DNA of 7,946 nucleotides from an uncultured bacterium (GTDB taxonomy: Bacteria; Bacillota; Clostridia; Oscillospirales; Ruminococcaceae): contig CAJMQZ010000094.1 in the NCBI GenBank assembly GCA_905215595.1, positions 1 through 7,946 of the forward strand, written 5' to 3'. The notes beneath the pieces are model-generated. The model saw only the letters and a list, made by a program, of their open reading frames with translations, was not told the DNA's origin and searched no databases. The position numbers and the translations under genes are program-made. Position 1 is the stretch's first letter. Every line of letters begins with the position of its first letter. Of the stretch, positions 5,731 to 7,946 are shown piece after piece.

Positions 5731-6374
5731 TTTCCGTTCTCCGGCCAGTAGCCCTGCTTTTTGAGGAAGCTGCGGCGGTAGAACGGCTGGATGCCGTACT
5801 GTGCGATCAGCTCATAGTGCAGTTTTGTAGGGTACCCCTTGTGCTTTGCCAGCTGATACTGCGGGTACTGCTTGTCCAGCTCCAGCATATAGCGATCCCG
5901 GCTGACCTTGGCCAGAATGGACGCTGCACCGATGCTGGCACTGGTGGCATCTCCCTTGACCACCGGCTGGGCTGGGATCTGCAGGCCCGCCGGGACACGG
6001 TTACCGTCCACCAGCACAAGGTTGGGCACGATGTCCAGCTCTTCCACGGCCTGCTTCATGCCGCCCATGGTGGCGTTGAGGATGTTGTCCCGGTCGATGA
6101 TGTCCGGCCCCACGAACACGATCCGGTAGGCCAGAGCTTTTTCCTTGATCTCATCGAACAGGGCATCCCGCTTTTTCTCGGTGAGCTTTTTGGAGTCGTT
6201 GATACCGTGCACCGGGTTCTCCGGGTCCAGGATGCAGGCCGCTACGCAGACCGGGCCGCACAGCGGGCCGCGGCCTGCTTCGTCCACCCCGGCAAAACAG
6301 CCGTACTGCGCCCGTACAGCGGCGTCGTATTCGTACAGCGGAGCCGAGATCTCCTCGTCCGAGCGGCGTTTCAT
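5727..6374 (-). CDS. rnhB: Ribonuclease HII
   Basis: RNase HII cuts RNA in RNA-DNA hybrids and 5' of single ribonucleotides embedded in DNA, starting ribonucleotide excision repair. The protein is 215 residues, normal for the family. The active-site acidic residues are in place: D31 and E32 in GVDEAGRGPLCGPV, D123 in LVDG and D160 in KVSRDR. The C-terminal motif HKGYPTKLHYE (178-188) is also typical. The ATG at 6374 overlaps the rbgA stop as ATGA. AGGAGG (6382-6387) lies 7 bases upstream and is also the coding sequence for the acidic tail of RbgA. The stop overlaps yraN as GTGA. It is the third gene of a tightly packed four-gene operon, and translation is probably coupled to its neighbours. 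Confidence 0.97.
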   Translation of the reverse strand: MKRRSDEEISAPLYEYDAAVRAQYGCFAGVDEAGRGPLCGPVCVAACILDPENPVHGINDSKKLTEKKRDALFDEIKEKALAYRIVFVGPDIIDRDNILNATMGGMKQAVEELDIVPNLVLVDGNRVPAGLQIPAQPVVKGDATSASIGAASILAKVSRDRYMLELDKQYPQYQLAKHKGYPTKLHYELIAQYGIQPFYRRSFLKKQGYWPENGK

Positions 6375-7294
6375 TCCTCATCCTCCTCGGCAAAATCGAC
6401 CAGATCATCCCGCTGCGGCGGGCGCTCCAGCGAGATGCGGCCCCACTTGCAGGCACGGAATTCGTCCACCAGCATGATGGCGCAGCGCTCGGTGTTCACC
6501 TCGCCGCCGCGCACCAGCAGACCGCGCTTGCGGCCGATGGCTTCCATCAGCTCGTAGGGCGGCAGGGCCAGCGTTTCGGCATCCAGCTTGTAGCGCTGGG
6601 CCACAAGGTCGGGGTAGTTGCGGCGCACCTCGTCCAGCAGGTTCATGGCCAGCTCTTCCACATCCAGAATATCGTCCTTGATGGAGCCGATGAAGGCCAG
6701 ATTAGAGGCAATGGTCTTGGAGTCGAACTTTTTCCACAGCACGCCGGGCATATCCAGCAGGTCAAACTTTTCGGTGCTGACCCACTGCTTGCCCTTGGTC
6801 ACGCCGGGGCGGTCGGCAGCCTTGGCGCGGGCCGAACCGGCGAAGGTGTTGATGAAAGTGGACTTGCCCACGTTGGGGATGCCGCAGAGCATCACCTGAG
6901 TCTTGGCACCGCTCATGCCGCGGTTCTGACGGCGTTCCAGCAGGCCGGACAGTTCCTTTTCGATGGCGTTCTTCACGGCGGTGGTGCCGCCCTTCTGCTT
7001 GGCACTGATGGCCACACAGCCGGCGTCTGCCGCGCGGAAGTAGCGGATCCACTCTTCGGTAACAGCCGGGTCGGCCAGATCTGCCTTGTTCAGCGCATAG
7101 AGCTTGGGCTTGCGGGCCGTGATGCGCTCGATCTCCGGGTTCAGGCTGGAAAGCGGGATGCGCGCGTCCAGCAGCACAAGGCTGGCGTCCACATGCTGGA
7201 TCTCCTGCTCCATCATGCGCAGGGTCTTGGTCATGTGGCCCGGGAACCACTGAATATTGTACTGGTTTGCAAAGCGGGTATCCATTTCGTTCAT
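6371..7294 (-). CDS. rbgA: Ribosome biogenesis GTPase RbgA (YlqF)
   Basis: RbgA acts in a late step of 50S subunit assembly; its GTPase is stimulated by the ribosome. The protein is 307 residues, somewhat longer than the roughly 280 of Bacillus RbgA, with an acidic tail (EEDEE) at the end. The GTPase motifs are circularly permuted, which defines this group: G4 NKAD (69-72) and G5 SAK (97-99) come first, then G1 GIPNVGKST (138-146), G2 around T166 (PGVTKG) and G3 DMPG (181-184). The N terminus carries IQWFPGHMTK (14-23), a hallmark of the family. I start it at the ATG at 7294, which overlaps the lepB stop as ATGA and has GGTGG just upstream. A longer in-frame start at 7330 lies within lepB and adds 12 unlikely residues. 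Confidence 0.96.
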   Translation of the reverse strand: MNEMDTRFANQYNIQWFPGHMTKTLRMMEQEIQHVDASLVLLDARIPLSSLNPEIERITARKPKLYALNKADLADPAVTEEWIRYFRAADAGCVAISAKQKGGTTAVKNAIEKELSGLLERRQNRGMSGAKTQVMLCGIPNVGKSTFINTFAGSARAKAADRPGVTKGKQWVSTEKFDLLDMPGVLWKKFDSKTIASNLAFIGSIKDDILDVEELAMNLLDEVRRNYPDLVAQRYKLDAETLALPPYELMEAIGRKRGLLVRGGEVNTERCAIMLVDEFRACKWGRISLERPPQRDDLVDFAEEDEE

Positions 7295-7842
7295 TTTACC
7301 ACCCCAAAATCTGTAAAGGGCATAAAGCACAGCAGTACCTTGCCCAGAATATCACGCTCGTCAATGCAGCCGACATAAGAGGAGCGGCTGTCCAGCGATT
7401 CATTGCGGTTGTCCCCCATCACAAACAGAGTGCCCTCCGGCACCGTGAACGGGAACTGCACATCGTAGCCCAGATAGGTGGGAGCTGCAATGTAGTCCTC
7501 CTGCAAAAGCTCGCCGTTCACCGTGACCGTACCGGCGTCATAGTCGATGCTGATGGTGTCGCCGCCCTTGGCGATGATCCGCTTGACCAGCGGTTTACCG
7601 TAGACGGTGTAGCTGTCCACGATGACCACATCGCCCCGCTGCGGGGTGTAGCCTGCCGCCCAGACGATAAGCTTATCGCCGTGGGTCAGGGTGGGCACCA
7701 TGGAGCGCCCATCCACCTGAATGATGCGGAAGAAAAACGAAAAGATCAGCACCAGTACCAGCGCTGCGGAGATGAGCGCTTCGTACCATTCCAGTATGCC
7801 CTGCCCGCGCACTGCGGGGACAGATTGCTGCTGTTTTTCCAT
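7291..7842 (-). CDS. lepB: Type I signal peptidase
   Basis: This membrane-anchored protease removes signal peptides from exported proteins on the outer face of the cytoplasmic membrane. The protein is 183 residues, typical of Gram-positive SPase I. One N-terminal membrane segment covers about 22-42 (rich in Leu, Val, Ile and Phe) and is followed by the catalytic domain. The nucleophile S47 lies in GRSMVPTL, the general base K87 in LVKRI, and the box GDNRNESLDSR spans 143-153. The ATG at 7842 has GGTGG (7850-7854) 7 bases upstream and a better AAAGG at 14 bases, too far to be ideal. It is the first gene of the lepB-rbgA-rnhB-yraN operon. Its TGA overlaps the rbgA ATG. Confidence 0.96.
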   Translation of the reverse strand: MEKQQQSVPAVRGQGILEWYEALISAALVLVLIFSFFFRIIQVDGRSMVPTLTHGDKLIVWAAGYTPQRGDVVIVDSYTVYGKPLVKRIIAKGGDTISIDYDAGTVTVNGELLQEDYIAAPTYLGYDVQFPFTVPEGTLFVMGDNRNESLDSRSSYVGCIDERDILGKVLLCFMPFTDFGVVK

Positions 7843-7865
7843 AGCTTAGCCACCAGCCTTTCTTG

Positions 7866-7893
7866 ATTTTATGATACACCCGGGCTTTGAAAA
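7866..7893 (-). promoter_or_regulatory. Weak candidate promoter for the lepB operon
   Basis: Between the right-edge terminator and lepB, the minus strand has TTTTCA (7888-7893), a 16-base spacer and TAAAAT (7866-7871). An overlapping TATCAT (7871-7876) is an alternative -10 without a good partner. Either gives a very short leader, close to the upstream AAAGG, so the call is tentative. A promoter is expected here if the terminator is efficient. Confidence 0.3.
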
Positions 7894-7923
7894 AGAAAAA
7901 AGGGACAACAAGTTGTCCCTTTT
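7890..7923 (-). terminator. Intrinsic terminator of an unseen gene beyond the right edge
   Basis: GGGACAAC (7902-7909) and GTTGTCCC (7912-7919) form a perfect stem around AA, extended by A4/T4 to 12 bp. In the minus sense it is followed by a strong T tract, TTTTTTCTTTTT (7901-7890). It therefore most likely ends a minus-strand gene to the right, whose coding sequence is not visible in the last 23 bases. In the plus sense the T run is only four. In related genomes rplS often precedes lepB, but nothing here shows that. Confidence 0.8.
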
Positions 7924-7946
7924 CTCCCGGTTTCAAATCGGGGATG

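Noticed and set aside
7673..7936. Minus-strand open frame reaching across the right terminator into lepB
   Set aside because: It translates the terminator stem and T tract as Phe-rich sequence and runs out of frame through lepB.

Overview
The window carries nine protein-coding genes, all on the minus strand, so transcription runs from the right edge to the left. It is a compact housekeeping stretch. I see no rRNA or tRNA gene, no insertion sequence, no CRISPR array and no phage gene. High GC with G/C-rich third positions, the order tig-clpP-clpX and lepB-rbgA-rnhB-yraN, purine-rich Shine-Dalgarno sites and the protein sequences point to a Gram-positive Clostridia member (Bacillota). A Faecalibacterium/Subdoligranulum-like Oscillospiraceae is my best guess; this rests on general resemblance and not on a search.

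Right part (7946 to 5368): a probable intrinsic terminator (7890-7923) closes an unseen gene beyond the right edge. The operon lepB (signal peptidase I), rbgA/ylqF (50S assembly GTPase), rnhB (RNase HII) and yraN (UPF0102) follows. Every junction is a four-base stop/start overlap (ATGA, ATGA, GTGA), so the four are very likely cotranscribed and translationally coupled. They join protein export, ribosome assembly and removal of RNA from DNA.

Middle (5420 to 3088): thrC (threonine synthase) and a 227-residue calcineurin-like metallophosphoesterase lie 36 bases apart and probably share a transcript. A good candidate promoter for thrC, with a perfect TTGACA, lies inside the 3' end of yraN. The thrC leader can form three hairpins.

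Left part (3061 to 1): tig (trigger factor) has its own extended -10 promoter with an A/T tract upstream and a structured leader of about 135 bases. After tig comes an intergenic region with two hairpins, one of them a perfect 17-bp inverted repeat. Next are clpP and the N-terminal 257 codons of clpX, which runs off the left edge. Together these form a protein-quality unit: a ribosome-bound chaperone, then the ClpXP protease and its unfoldase.

Several start codons were reassigned from the longest open frame: tig to 2871, thrC to 5268 and rbgA to 7294. The long plus-strand open frames are antisense shadows. No gene-free stretch exceeds 300 bases; the longest, 2872-3087, holds the tig promoter and leader. 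I found no convincing undescribed system. The more interesting signals are non-coding: the tig-clpP inverted repeat, the two structured leaders and the promoter hidden in yraN.
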